DNA of 64,000 nucleotides. It comes from Brevifilum sp029548365 (GTDB taxonomy: Bacteria > Chloroflexota > Anaerolineae > Anaerolineales > Anaerolineaceae). The number at the start of each line of letters is the position of its first letter. Position 1 is the first letter of the stretch. Positions 1 through 7,850 of the stretch are shown in pieces. Position numbers and translations under genes: made by a program. The stretch spans positions 62,001 to 126,000 of the forward strand of contig DAOSSA010000004.1 of the NCBI GenBank assembly GCA_035376985.1, written 5' to 3'. The notes beneath the pieces were generated by a model that saw nothing but the letters and a program-made list of their open reading frames with translations, was not told where the DNA came from and ran no database searches.

Positions 1-2
1 GA

Positions 3-50
3 TCTAAAGAGTGGCTGAATGATAACAAAGGGTTCAAGGACAAAACATGA
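3..50 (+). CDS. 3' end of a truncated CDS (left window edge)
   Basis: The third frame is open from the first base and ends at TGA 48-50, giving 15 residues that finish LNDNKGFKDKT. The charged, lysine-rich composition looks like a protein carboxy terminus. Too little is visible to name a family. It could also be chance, because the stretch is short. Confidence 0.35.
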   Translation, partial: SKEWLNDNKGFKDKT

Positions 51-275
51 CCCATTACGAGATTATCTGAAAATAATATCACCCTCAAGGTGTAAAGGTG
101 TGTTTTCATTTCTCCTAACAAATAAGTTTCTTATATCATAACCGTGATTTTTAACTTATTGCATACTCCGCTTGATGCCATACAGTGAACCTGGTGCAAA
201 GCGTGTACTTACGAGTTGAATCCAGGTCATAAAATAATGTTTCTCTAATTTTGTTGTGATACAATTAATGCAATT

Positions 276-1223
276 ATGAATACAAAGAATGAGAACCAAT
301 ATCAATCAGATGGTGGTCGCTTGCCAATAATTATTAAAGAATCAAGTTTGATGTATCAAACTAAAGTTGCGATTGGTCATGAAAAAACCTGTGATTGCAA
401 ACCCAATCATCTAAATTGTATGACGGGTAAGGAATGGATTAAAAGCCAACTTGGCGTGTGGCAGTTTTATTACGAGGGACGAGACATTCGAGATAAAAAC
501 CTTCATCCGGCTACATTTCCAATTTCTCTATCAAAAAGAGTAATTGAACTGTTTTCTCATGAAGGAGAATTGGTGCTTGACCCATTTGTGGGAAGTGGAA
601 CCACGTTATTGGCAGCACAAGATTTAAACCGAAATGCTGTTGGGTTTGATTTGCAAGACGATTACCTTGAACTTTGCCAGAAAAGGTTGGTCAATAATAA
701 TTTATTCAATAATTCTCAGCAGATTGCCATTCAAGATGACGCCATGAATATTGATCAATACTTTGATCAAGAAACAATAAAATTAATTTGGACGTCACCC
801 CCATATTCGAATTTATTAAATCGAAAACGAAAAAACAAATCACGCCGGGGTGATGAGAGAAACAATGAGCAATTTGGAAAGGTAGAACAATATTCGCAGG
901 ATCCACGTGACTTAGGAACAATGCCATTAAAACAATACACTCAAAAGATGGGTGATATATTCGAGAGATTGTTACCATTGCTTAAACCAAAAGGGCATTG
1001 TGTCATCAATGTTCCTGACATGTGGTGGGAAAACGAGAGAATCACGATCCATATTGCGCTGGTCGAAGAGTTGCGAAGACGAGGTTTTGAATTACGAAAT
1101 ACTATCATCTGGGATAGAACAAATATTGTAAACCGAATCGGGATTTTTGGTTGGCCATCCAATTATATAACCATGGGAACAACCTTTGAATATTTGCTCG
1201 ATTTTTGGCGCCCTCCTAATTAA
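276..1223 (+). CDS. DNA amino-methyltransferase, probably N4-cytosine, of a type II R-M system
   Basis: This 315-residue protein transfers a methyl group from S-adenosylmethionine to an exocyclic amino group in DNA. It has the SAM-binding motif DPFVGSGTT (residues 102-110), preceded by the motif X-like HPATFP segment (78-83). The catalytic motif TSPPYSN is at 173-179. The Ser-Pro-Pro-Tyr form is typical of N4-cytosine enzymes, but N6-adenine cannot be excluded. The order X-I-IV differs from the usual beta-class order (IV before I). A Cys-containing segment at 39-48 (CDCKPNHLNC) precedes the fold and could bind metal. The next gene encodes an MvaI/BcnI-type endonuclease, whose known partners are N4-cytosine methylases, so the pair is read as one R-M unit. 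The region is clearly more AT-rich than the isoprenoid genes that follow, which suggests horizontal acquisition. Confidence 0.9.
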   Translation: MNTKNENQYQSDGGRLPIIIKESSLMYQTKVAIGHEKTCDCKPNHLNCMTGKEWIKSQLGVWQFYYEGRDIRDKNLHPATFPISLSKRVIELFSHEGELVLDPFVGSGTTLLAAQDLNRNAVGFDLQDDYLELCQKRLVNNNLFNNSQQIAIQDDAMNIDQYFDQETIKLIWTSPPYSNLLNRKRKNKSRRGDERNNEQFGKVEQYSQDPRDLGTMPLKQYTQKMGDIFERLLPLLKPKGHCVINVPDMWWENERITIHIALVEELRRRGFELRNTIIWDRTNIVNRIGIFGWPSNYITMGTTFEYLLDFWRPPN

Positions 1224-1326
1224 TCCATTGATTATGGTGATAAATGATTAATGAAGATGAATTCCCGGTTATTTTTTTGTTGATCAAAAAGTATTCTATC
1301 AAGCTGAACCTGCCTGGGGTAATTTG

Positions 1327-2109
1327 ATGAAAATCTATTCGAAAGAAACGCTTATCGAAGAATTAGTAAACATCCGAAACATGGGTTGGATACCCAATGC
1401 GAGATGGGGCAATGTGGGCGGCATCGGCAACACGCTTGAAGATCTGTTGGGGATTGAGGAAAATAATCTACCGATTCCTAACGCCGCTGAATGGGAGTTG
1501 AAATGTCAGAGAGCAAAATCAACGGCATTAATGACTCTTTTTCACATGGAACCATCTCCCAGGGTGTTTAAGTTTGTTCCACAAGTTCTATTGCCAAATT
1601 ATGGTTGGGAGCATCAGGAAGCCGGAAAAAAACATAGTAAAGATGAGATGAGTTTTAGACAAACCATAAGCGGTCATCAAAGAAGTGATCGAGGCTTTTC
1701 TATTAAAGTTGACCGAGAAAAACGAAAGATCAGTGTTTCATTTGATAGTAACAGCGTTGATGGGCGCCATGGAGATTGGTTAAAATCTGTTGGTGATCGA
1801 ATTGGTTTCGGTGAATTGAACCCTCAACCTTATTGGGGGTTTGATGATTTAAGAAACAAGGCAGGGACGAAGTTATTAAATTGTTTCTTTATCCGGGCTG
1901 AGACGAAAAAGATAAAAAACCAGGAATATTTCTATTATTCAACAATTATGGTGTTAGAAGAATTTGATGTCGATGGCTTGATTACTGGCTTAGAACAGGG
2001 ATTTGTTTACGTTGATTTTGATGCAAGAACTGGGCATAATCATGGGACAAAATTTCGATTGCAACAAAATAAATTGCCCCTGTTGTATAAATCAATTATT
2101 GAAATATAA
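1327..2109 (+). CDS. MvaI/BcnI-family type II restriction endonuclease
   Basis: The product of about 260 residues is close to the size of MvaI (about 246). It carries the family-like segment GIGNTLEDLLGIEENNLP followed by EWELK, which supplies the E-x-K metal-binding pair (E57, K59 counted from the ATG at 1327). The carboxy-terminal GHNHGTKFR segment is also family-like. These enzymes cut CCNGG-type sites as monomers; the specificity here is unknown. Aligned by eye on MvaI (E36, D50, E55, K57 as recalled), the catalytic Asp position is Asn52. This may be a subfamily feature or a defect. The TTG at 1324 is in frame, but the ATG at 1327 is the better start; no clear ribosome-binding site is seen. 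The frame stays open upstream to a stop at 1258. Confidence 0.85.
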   Translation: MKIYSKETLIEELVNIRNMGWIPNARWGNVGGIGNTLEDLLGIEENNLPIPNAAEWELKCQRAKSTALMTLFHMEPSPRVFKFVPQVLLPNYGWEHQEAGKKHSKDEMSFRQTISGHQRSDRGFSIKVDREKRKISVSFDSNSVDGRHGDWLKSVGDRIGFGELNPQPYWGFDDLRNKAGTKLLNCFFIRAETKKIKNQEYFYYSTIMVLEEFDVDGLITGLEQGFVYVDFDARTGHNHGTKFRLQQNKLPLLYKSIIEI

Positions 2110-2369
2110 GCATGGGCTGCCGGACAGGTAAATGTGTCTGCAGGATTCAGTTTACGTGGATGCAGACTCATCCCCTTTGAACGAAAATTGAGCAGCTGGA
2201 AAATCCTATCCCGGGTTGGCCTGCACCCTGACTTCTTGCGTATGAATCCCACACTTTGCATGAAGGCGCAGATACGGAAAGCAAAATTAGGAAGATGATC
2301 CAATTCAGGTTAAGGAAATTGTAATTCCTTTACCGGGCGCGTGGAGGAGGAGGTCATTGAGATTGCTTC
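2110..2369. other. Intergenic region without a supported gene
   Basis: Both strands contain only short open frames with no recognisable protein features. The last part (about 2351-2380, cattgagattgcttcgtgcc) reads into the 25-bp repeat array and resembles a dispersed repeat core seen in many draft bacterial genomes. Confidence 0.5.
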
Positions 2370-2594
2370 GTGCCTCGCAATGACAGGACGACGCGTGCCT
2401 CACAATGACAGGACGACGCNNNNNNNNNNNNNNNNNNNNNNNNNNNNNNNNNNNNNNNNNNNNNNNNNNNNNNNNNNNNNNNNNNNNNNNNNNNNNNNNN
2501 NNNNNNNNNNNNNNNNNNNGTGCCTCGCAATGACAGGACGACGCGTGCCTCGCAATGACAGGACGACGCGTGCCTCGCAATGACAGGACGACGC
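2370..2594. repeat. Tandem array of a 25-bp unit, interrupted by an assembly gap
   Basis: The unit gtgcctcgcaatgacaggac+gacgc occurs head to tail at 2370-2394, 2395-2419 (one G-to-A change), 2520-2544, 2545-2569 and 2570-2594. There are no spacers between units. The 100 Ns at 2420-2519 sit inside the array, so the true copy number is unknown; the gap is best explained by the assembler failing on the repeat. The open frames that run through it on both strands are by-products of the repeat. Confidence 0.95.
2420..2519. other. Assembly gap of 100 Ns
   Basis: Exactly 100 undetermined bases lie inside the tandem array. The round number suggests a placeholder of unknown length rather than a measured distance. 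Confidence 0.99.
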
Positions 2595-2635
2595 GTGCCC
2601 TGGAAGGATCACGTCCCGCGCACTGAGCTATTAAC

Positions 2636-2667
2636 GCAAAAATAGGGCAGGTACGGACGGCCTGCCC
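2636..2667 (-). terminator. Intrinsic terminator of the acyl carrier protein gene
   Basis: On the minus strand a 7-bp GC-rich stem (GGGCAGG with CCTGCCC) is followed by TATTTTTG. It lies about 25 bases past the acpP stop codon. Confidence 0.75.
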
Positions 2668-2691
2668 CCAGGTTTTTGCTACCCCCCAAAT

Positions 2692-2925
2692 TTATGCTCG
2701 TTTTTCGATATAATCGAGAATGTCCTGAACGGTGTGGATCTCGCGAGCGTCATCATCTGAGATGGTGACGTCGAATTTTTCACAGAAACCGTCGACAAGG
2801 AAGAACTGATCCATCGAATCAGCTTTTAAATCTTCAATGAAGTTCGTTTCGGGGGTAATCGTATCAATATCGACTCTCATCACATCGGCGATAACTTCTT
2901 TGACCATTTGCAGGTAGTCGGACAT
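2692..2925 (-). CDS. acpP: Acyl carrier protein
   Basis: This 77-residue acidic protein carries growing acyl chains on a 4'-phosphopantetheine arm during fatty acid synthesis. The attachment Ser37 lies in ADSMDQF, the family's DSL/DSM motif, and the length is the standard one. The start is supported by AGGAGG seven bases or so upstream (complement of 2931-2937). No other fatty acid genes are adjacent, so it stands as a single gene with its own terminator. The Met in place of Leu after the Ser is a common variant. The sequence could also serve a specialised pathway, but nothing nearby points to one. Confidence 0.93.
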   Translation of the reverse strand: MSDYLQMVKEVIADVMRVDIDTITPETNFIEDLKADSMDQFFLVDGFCEKFDVTISDDDAREIHTVQDILDYIEKRA

Positions 2926-3023
2926 GCCATGCCTCCTTTGTGGTTTATAATAGTTAAAATTCTAACAAGCTCTGGGGTTCTGTCAAGGCTTAATCCCGGC
3001 TTACAATTAATTAACAGCAGACG

Positions 3024-4064
3024 ATGAAAAAAGACACGCAAATCACATCACGCAAAGAGGATCACCTGCGGGTAAACCTGGAGGAAGACGTGGTCTCTGG
3101 CCTGGCAAACGGGCTGGAGGCTTACCGCCTGATCCACCAGGCGCTGCCCGAGCTGGCGCTGGACGAGGTTGAGCTGGGGCAGAGCCTGTTTGGAGTGCAG
3201 CAGCGCGTCCCGGTGCTGGTCTCGTCGATGACGGGGGGCACGGAGCGGGCGGGGCGCATCAACCGGCACCTGGCGCTGGCAGCCGAGCAGGTCGGGCTGG
3301 CGATGGGGGTGGGTTCACAGCGGGCGGCGATCGAGAACCCCGAACTGGCGAGTAGCTTCAGGGTGAGAAAATTTGCACCGGGGATTTTGTTGTTTGCCAA
3401 CCTGGGCGCGGTGCAACTCAATGCCGGGTACGGCGTCGATGAATGCCGGCGTGCGGTGGAGATGATCGACGCGAACGCGCTGGTTTTGCATCTCAACCCC
3501 CTGCAGGAGGCGCTGCAGCCTGAGGGACAGACGGATTTCCGCCGCCTGGTTGAGAAAATTGCTGCTTTGAGGGTGAAGCTGGGTGTGCCGATCATCGTCA
3601 AGGAGGTCGGCTGGGGGATCAGCGTTGAGGCCGCGCGGCTGTTGTATGATGCTGGCGTTGACGCGCTGGACGTCGCGGGCGCGGGCGGCACTTCGTGGTC
3701 GCAGGTGGAGATGCACCGCCAGTCCGACCCGTATTGGGCTCAAACGGCAGCGGCTTTCCGTGATTGGGGCATTCCGACGGCCGAGTCTCTGCGGGCGGTG
3801 AAGCCGGTGTTTCACGACCGGCCGGTGTTCGCTTCGGGCGGACTCCACACGGGGGTGGAGATTGCCAAATGCCTGGCGTTGGGCGCCTCACTGGGCGGGA
3901 TGGCTGGCCTTTTTTTGAGGGCAGCGGATGAGTCACTGGAGTCGACGGTGAGGACGATGCAGATGATTGTGGAGCAGGTGCGCATCGCCATGTTTGTCTG
4001 CGGGGCGCGCAACCTGGCAGAGCTGAGCGCGGATAAACTGACGACCAGTGCGAGATCAGGATAG
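3024..4064 (+). CDS. fni: Type 2 (FMN-dependent) isopentenyl-diphosphate delta-isomerase
   Basis: The 346-residue enzyme interconverts isopentenyl and dimethylallyl diphosphate using FMN and NAD(P)H in the cytoplasm. Family signatures are SSMTGG (67-72), GSQR (97-100), HLNPLQE (156-162, containing the catalytic Gln region) and KEVGWG, followed by the Gly-rich AGAGGTSW phosphate-binding loop. Length fits the family. The stop is three bases before the start of a polyprenyl synthase gene, so both form an isoprenoid operon that makes and then condenses C5 units. The two genes are noticeably GC-rich compared with the genes to their left. Confidence 0.96.
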   Translation: MKKDTQITSRKEDHLRVNLEEDVVSGLANGLEAYRLIHQALPELALDEVELGQSLFGVQQRVPVLVSSMTGGTERAGRINRHLALAAEQVGLAMGVGSQRAAIENPELASSFRVRKFAPGILLFANLGAVQLNAGYGVDECRRAVEMIDANALVLHLNPLQEALQPEGQTDFRRLVEKIAALRVKLGVPIIVKEVGWGISVEAARLLYDAGVDALDVAGAGGTSWSQVEMHRQSDPYWAQTAAAFRDWGIPTAESLRAVKPVFHDRPVFASGGLHTGVEIAKCLALGASLGGMAGLFLRAADESLESTVRTMQMIVEQVRIAMFVCGARNLAELSADKLTTSARSG

Positions 4065-4067
4065 ACG

Positions 4068-5072
4068 ATGGATTGGAAAGATCAACTGGCGCGCTATGTT
4101 GCCGAAATTGAAGCGGGATTGCAGGATTTTATCGTATCGTTAGAGTTTTCTGACAGCGCCGAGCTGCGGTCTATGCTGCGTTACCACATGGGCTGGGAGG
4201 ATGATCTGGGGGGCGGCAAGCGTCTGCGCCCGGCGCTCACGCTGCTGTGTGCGGGAGCCTGTGGAGGAGATTATCAATCTTCCATGCCAGCTGCCCTGGG
4301 GATCGAGTTTTTGCACAACTTCACCCTGATCCACGATGATATTGAAGACCGATCCACCACGCGCCATGGGCGCCCGACGGTGTGGACGCGCTGGGGGCTG
4401 GCCCAGGCGGTCAACGCCGGGGATGGGCTGTTCAGCATCGCCCAGTTGGCGCTGCTGGACCTGGTCGATAGCTGCGGTGAAACAGTCGCTATCAGGGCAG
4501 CGCGGGAAATGAACCGCACCTGTCTGCACCTCACCCGCGGTCAACATTTGGATATCGCTTTTGAGAGCGAGGATGACGTTGCGCTGGAGGCTTACCTGGC
4601 GATGATTGAGGGCAAAACAGCCGCGTTGATTGCTTATTGCACAGCGACGGGCGGCCTGGCAGCCGGCGCTGATGACGCCACTGTTGCCCGGCTGGGTGCA
4701 TTTGGCAAGGCGTTGGGGATGGCTTTTCAAATCCAGGATGATTTCCTGGGCATCTGGGGAGACCCCGCGGTGACGGGCAAGTCAGCTGCCAGTGATCTGC
4801 TGGCGCGCAAAAAGACGCTGCCGGTGCTGTACGGGCTGAAACATTGTGCGGAATTCAGGCGGCTTTGGGAGGATGATGATCCGGACCCCGAGCTGGTCAT
4901 GGCGATGGCGAGGACGCTGGCAGATTGTGGAGCTGCAGCGTATGTCAGGGAGCAGGCGGGGGCGTATATTCGCCAGGCCAGGGAGGGCCTGGCAGAGCTT
5001 TTTCTGCATCCAAATCAGGATGCCAGGACGCTGATTGCGTTGACTGAAGCCCTGCTCAACCGGGAGATGTGA
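4068..5072 (+). CDS. Polyprenyl (geranylgeranyl/farnesyl) diphosphate synthase
   Basis: This 334-residue trans-prenyltransferase condenses isopentenyl diphosphate with an allylic diphosphate. It has GGKRLRP (49-55), the first Asp-rich motif DDIED (90-94) and the second motif DDFLG (224-228), the latter with Gly instead of the last Asp as in many short-chain synthases. Residues before the first motif (FLHNFTLIH) include a bulky Phe five positions upstream, which usually limits chain length to C15-C20. This is inference from family rules, not proof. It is cotranscribed with fni. Confidence 0.94.
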   Translation: MDWKDQLARYVAEIEAGLQDFIVSLEFSDSAELRSMLRYHMGWEDDLGGGKRLRPALTLLCAGACGGDYQSSMPAALGIEFLHNFTLIHDDIEDRSTTRHGRPTVWTRWGLAQAVNAGDGLFSIAQLALLDLVDSCGETVAIRAAREMNRTCLHLTRGQHLDIAFESEDDVALEAYLAMIEGKTAALIAYCTATGGLAAGADDATVARLGAFGKALGMAFQIQDDFLGIWGDPAVTGKSAASDLLARKKTLPVLYGLKHCAEFRRLWEDDDPDPELVMAMARTLADCGAAAYVREQAGAYIRQAREGLAELFLHPNQDARTLIALTEALLNREM

Positions 5073-5152
5073 TCTAATCTGAGACTTTTGGGGGATTTAA
5101 AAGTGTAACCCGGGCTCATCCCAACCCGAATGACTTATAGAACAGGCTCATC

Positions 5153-6493
5153 TCATTCGCAAATGGCCAGAAATTTCCGCTGCTTGTGGCTGCGGAACAT
5201 CAGCCATGTGCCCTGCATAAAGTGAGCCAGGGTGTAACCTGCTGCTGCCACATAGGCGCCTGTGAAGGCTTTGGTGATCACGCCGGTGATCAATACCACG
5301 GCCAGCGTGAGCAAGAACGCCATGGTCGCCTCAGCCACGGGGCGGGTTTTTTCCTGCTGCACGATGATGCCCTGGAAAAAGTGGATGTACACGCTCATCG
5401 GTGAAATCAAAATCGCAATCCCCAGGGTGAGTCGGGCAGTGGCAGCCAGTTCAACGGGCAGATTGGCGACAATCCCGAACCACCAGGTGGAAAGCGGCGT
5501 GAAGACAAAGGTCACCACCAGCCCGAAGATGACCAGGGCAGCCGTCCGGGCGAACTTGCGCAGCGCAGGAAAGGAGCAGGGTTCCTCCAGCAGTGCGACA
5601 ACAGCCTCGTTATAGGCCACGCCGGGGTTGCGGATGATGGAAATCAGCCCGGATACCACTGACCATACGGCGAGGGATGTCAGGGGGTCGGGCATGCGGG
5701 AGACCGTGCCAGAGACCAGAGGCAGCCACAGCAGCCACAGTGTGGAGGTCAGCGCCAGAGGGCCGTAGAAGGTAATAAAACGTCTGAGGGTCAGCGGTGT
5801 TTTTACCGGGGGTGCTGCTTTGATCAGGTGATGGATTTTTCGACTGCGCAACCCGGCATAGGTGGCTTCCGCGGTAACGCCCAGGGCCTGGGTGATGCCT
5901 GCCAGGATTGTGCCGGGGATCGTGCCCATTAGAAAGCCGATTGTCAGCACGGTCACATCGGTGACCAGGCGAACAGCGGTAATCTCCCCGACCAGGCGAG
6001 AATTACCGAAGCGAATCATGGTTCCCTGCTGAAAACGGCGATAGGCGATTGACATCGTCCACGGGGTAAGGAAGATCAGGCCAGCCCGAGCGGGTTCGAC
6101 GACTTCTTCAGGAACTTGCAGAACGACGTTGACGATAAAGTCAAAAATGGGGGTAACAGCTACCAGCAGGTGCAGCGCCGACAGGGTGCCGCCCATAAAC
6201 AGGGTGATCTTTTTCAGGCGCTGATAGGAGCGCCAATCGCGACTGAGCGTAGTCGATGCAGCCAGGAGCATGATGATCGGCGCTTCGATGATCAACGCGA
6301 TGGGGAACACGACGCCACCATAGGCAGCCAGGTTGACTTTGGCGTTGGGCAGCCGGGCGACGATGGCGTTGATGGTCGGCAGTTCAAAGCTCATCAACAA
6401 CCAGCTGGCGGCAAGCGGCAGCCAGGTCGCCAGGATTTTCCTGGTGGTGAGGTTGGCGGGCGGTGGATTGGGGTCAGTGCTCAAAGTGCGCAT
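5153..6493 (-). CDS. Polytopic membrane protein, MATE/ANKH-like
   Basis: The 446-residue protein has about 12 hydrophobic segments spread evenly over its length and a short Pro-rich amino-terminal tail. The general pattern resembles the MOP superfamily of exporters. The segment FELPTINAIVARLPNAKVNL recalls ANKH-like (pyrophosphate or small-anion exporter) members more than classical drug efflux pumps. The gene stands alone, convergent with the isoprenoid pair. The substrate cannot be deduced. A lipid-flippase-like role is an alternative because MOP proteins include flippases. Confidence 0.6.
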   Translation of the reverse strand: MRTLSTDPNPPPANLTTRKILATWLPLAASWLLMSFELPTINAIVARLPNAKVNLAAYGGVVFPIALIIEAPIIMLLAASTTLSRDWRSYQRLKKITLFMGGTLSALHLLVAVTPIFDFIVNVVLQVPEEVVEPARAGLIFLTPWTMSIAYRRFQQGTMIRFGNSRLVGEITAVRLVTDVTVLTIGFLMGTIPGTILAGITQALGVTAEATYAGLRSRKIHHLIKAAPPVKTPLTLRRFITFYGPLALTSTLWLLWLPLVSGTVSRMPDPLTSLAVWSVVSGLISIIRNPGVAYNEAVVALLEEPCSFPALRKFARTAALVIFGLVVTFVFTPLSTWWFGIVANLPVELAATARLTLGIAILISPMSVYIHFFQGIIVQQEKTRPVAEATMAFLLTLAVVLITGVITKAFTGAYVAAAGYTLAHFMQGTWLMFRSHKQRKFLAICE

Positions 6494-6872
6494 TCTTCAA
6501 GAGTTAGATGATCATCAAATTTGAGTGTAGTATACTACGCCGGCAAGCTGCGTGGAAATGGGATTTGGGAATTGGGAATTAGTGTGTTGTCCTGAAAGTT
6601 GGTAGCGAGTAGCATGTTGCTTGTAGCATGTAGCTTGTAGCATGTAGCATGTAGCTTGTAGCGTGTTGCGTGTAGGAAGGATCGAAGAAGAAAATGGGAT
6701 ACTCCGCGATCGGTTATACGCACAACGAATGGGATCTTCCCTAAGTTCTAAGTTCTACGCTCTAAGCTCCATAGCTCCGCTCTACGATCTTTCAACGAAA
6801 ATCTAAAAATCTCATTTTCTTTCGCCCAAAACCTGGACTATAATGAACGAAAGCAAAAATGAAGGAGGCTCA
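6494..6872. other. Non-coding stretch with short-period repeats
   Basis: No supported gene. It contains two low-complexity blocks. About 6600-6675 is built from variants of gtagcatgt/gtagcttgt, and about 6739-6790 from variants of ctaagttctacg. A G-rich gggatttgggaattgggaat stretch lies at 6560-6580. The repeats differ in sequence from the 25-bp array at 2.4 kb. Confidence 0.7.
6600..6676. repeat. Short-period degenerate repeat (gtagcatgt / gtagcttgt)
   Basis: Roughly eight imperfect copies of a 7-10 base motif (tagcatgt, tagcttgt, tagcgtgt) follow each other without spacers. It has no start codons with ribosome-binding sites. Slippage is the simplest origin. Confidence 0.7.
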
Positions 6873-7022
6873 ATGTCAAAACAGCCTTTTAAGCAGGGGA
6901 TGGGATGGCTAGAATGGACCCTAATTATAATTTTAGTCATTCTGATACTGATAACATTTTTCATGTTACTGCGACCTGCCATAACCAATTTCTGGCAAGA
7001 CTTCATCCAATCATTGCAATAG
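6873..7022 (+). CDS. Small Flp-type prepilin-like protein
   Basis: A 49-codon gene begins at ATG 6873 behind a strong GGAGG at 6863-6867. The product has a short basic leader (MSKQPFKQG), then MGWLEWT and a single very hydrophobic helix of about 18 residues, ending in a short polar tail (NFWQDFIQSLQ). A Gly followed by a mature segment with Glu at position +5 and then a long hydrophobic helix is the class III/Flp prepilin pattern cleaved by a prepilin peptidase. No peptidase or pilus assembly genes are in the window. The next gene is comF, so a role with DNA uptake is possible but only suggested by position. A generic single-span membrane peptide is the alternative. Confidence 0.7.
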   Translation: MSKQPFKQGMGWLEWTLIIILVILILITFFMLLRPAITNFWQDFIQSLQ

Positions 7023-7062
7023 GCGAACCATTTAAAATCAAAGAAAAAGGCGAAATCTGGCG

Positions 7063-7839
7063 ATGAAAACCCGATTAGCAGCATTTGTTCTGAGAGGTTT
7101 CTGGCAGTCACTGGATTGGATCTATCCGCCCGTGTGTGCAAGTTGCGGCGAAATCGGATCCCGTTTATGCACGAAATGTCAGTCGATGATCAAATTTATC
7201 AGGGGGAATCGCTGCGGAATCTGTGGGGAGCCAATGCCTGACGGGAGAACTACCTGTGCGGCTTGCCAGAACCGACCGCCGACATTTGCGGCAGTCGTAA
7301 ACCTTGCGGTTTATGAAGGCGTCATTCGTGATTGTATCCACAGCTTGAAATACGCCAACAATCCGGGGTTGGGTGAATTCTTTTCAGACTGGCTGGAGGA
7401 GCTGGTCTACGACGCGGGCTGGTCAGTGGATGGGGTGCTGCCAGTTCCCCTGAGCGCGCAGCGGCTTGCTGAACGGGGTTATAACCAAGCCGCCAGCATC
7501 GCAAGACCATTGGCGTTGCGGTTGGGCATCCGTTATCTCCCATTCGCAATTGAGTGCGTCAGAGACACGCCCAGCCAGGTGGGGCTTTCAGGTGAGGCGC
7601 GGCGGAAAAATGTGATTGGCGCTTTTAAGGCTAACCCCGATGTCGTTGCAGGTAAGCGAATGTTGATTGTTGATGATGTGATGACGACCGGGGCAACACT
7701 GGAGGCCTGCGCGTCGGCTTTAAGAGAAGCTGGATCAGGAGAGGTGTATGGCTTGACCTTAGGGCGGTTTGGCGCCCATTTGACAACAGTAAACAAATCC
7801 AACCGCTCATCAAGTATAATTAATCAATCGAATTATTAA
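7063..7839 (+). CDS. comF: ComF-family phosphoribosyltransferase-like protein
   Basis: The 258-residue protein has an amino-terminal zinc-ribbon region with repeated Cys pairs (CASCGEIGSRLCTKC, CGICGEP, CAAC) and a carboxy-terminal type I phosphoribosyltransferase fold. The latter has the PRPP-binding loop MLIVDDVMTTGATLEAC and the RGYNQA segment typical of ComF. Family members take part in DNA uptake or recombination; the biochemical substrate is not established. It starts 40 bases after the small pilin-like gene and ends 11 bases before hpf, so the three are probably cotranscribed. Confidence 0.9.
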   Translation: MKTRLAAFVLRGFWQSLDWIYPPVCASCGEIGSRLCTKCQSMIKFIRGNRCGICGEPMPDGRTTCAACQNRPPTFAAVVNLAVYEGVIRDCIHSLKYANNPGLGEFFSDWLEELVYDAGWSVDGVLPVPLSAQRLAERGYNQAASIARPLALRLGIRYLPFAIECVRDTPSQVGLSGEARRKNVIGAFKANPDVVAGKRMLIVDDVMTTGATLEACASALREAGSGEVYGLTLGRFGAHLTTVNKSNRSSSIINQSNY

Positions 7840-7850
7840 TGGAGGTATAA

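Noticed and set aside
2370..2594. CRISPR array
   Set aside because: The 25-bp units touch each other with no spacers, and there are no cas genes in the window.
2305..2612. Open frames through the repeat array on both strands
   Set aside because: They exist only because the repeat unit lacks stops, and they include the N gap.
3122..3848. Long minus-strand frames opposite fni
   Set aside because: They are shadows of a GC-rich gene with clear family motifs on the plus strand.
5073..5152. Terminator between the convergent prenyl synthase and membrane protein genes
   Set aside because: Only a four-base stem could be drawn and there is no T-run.
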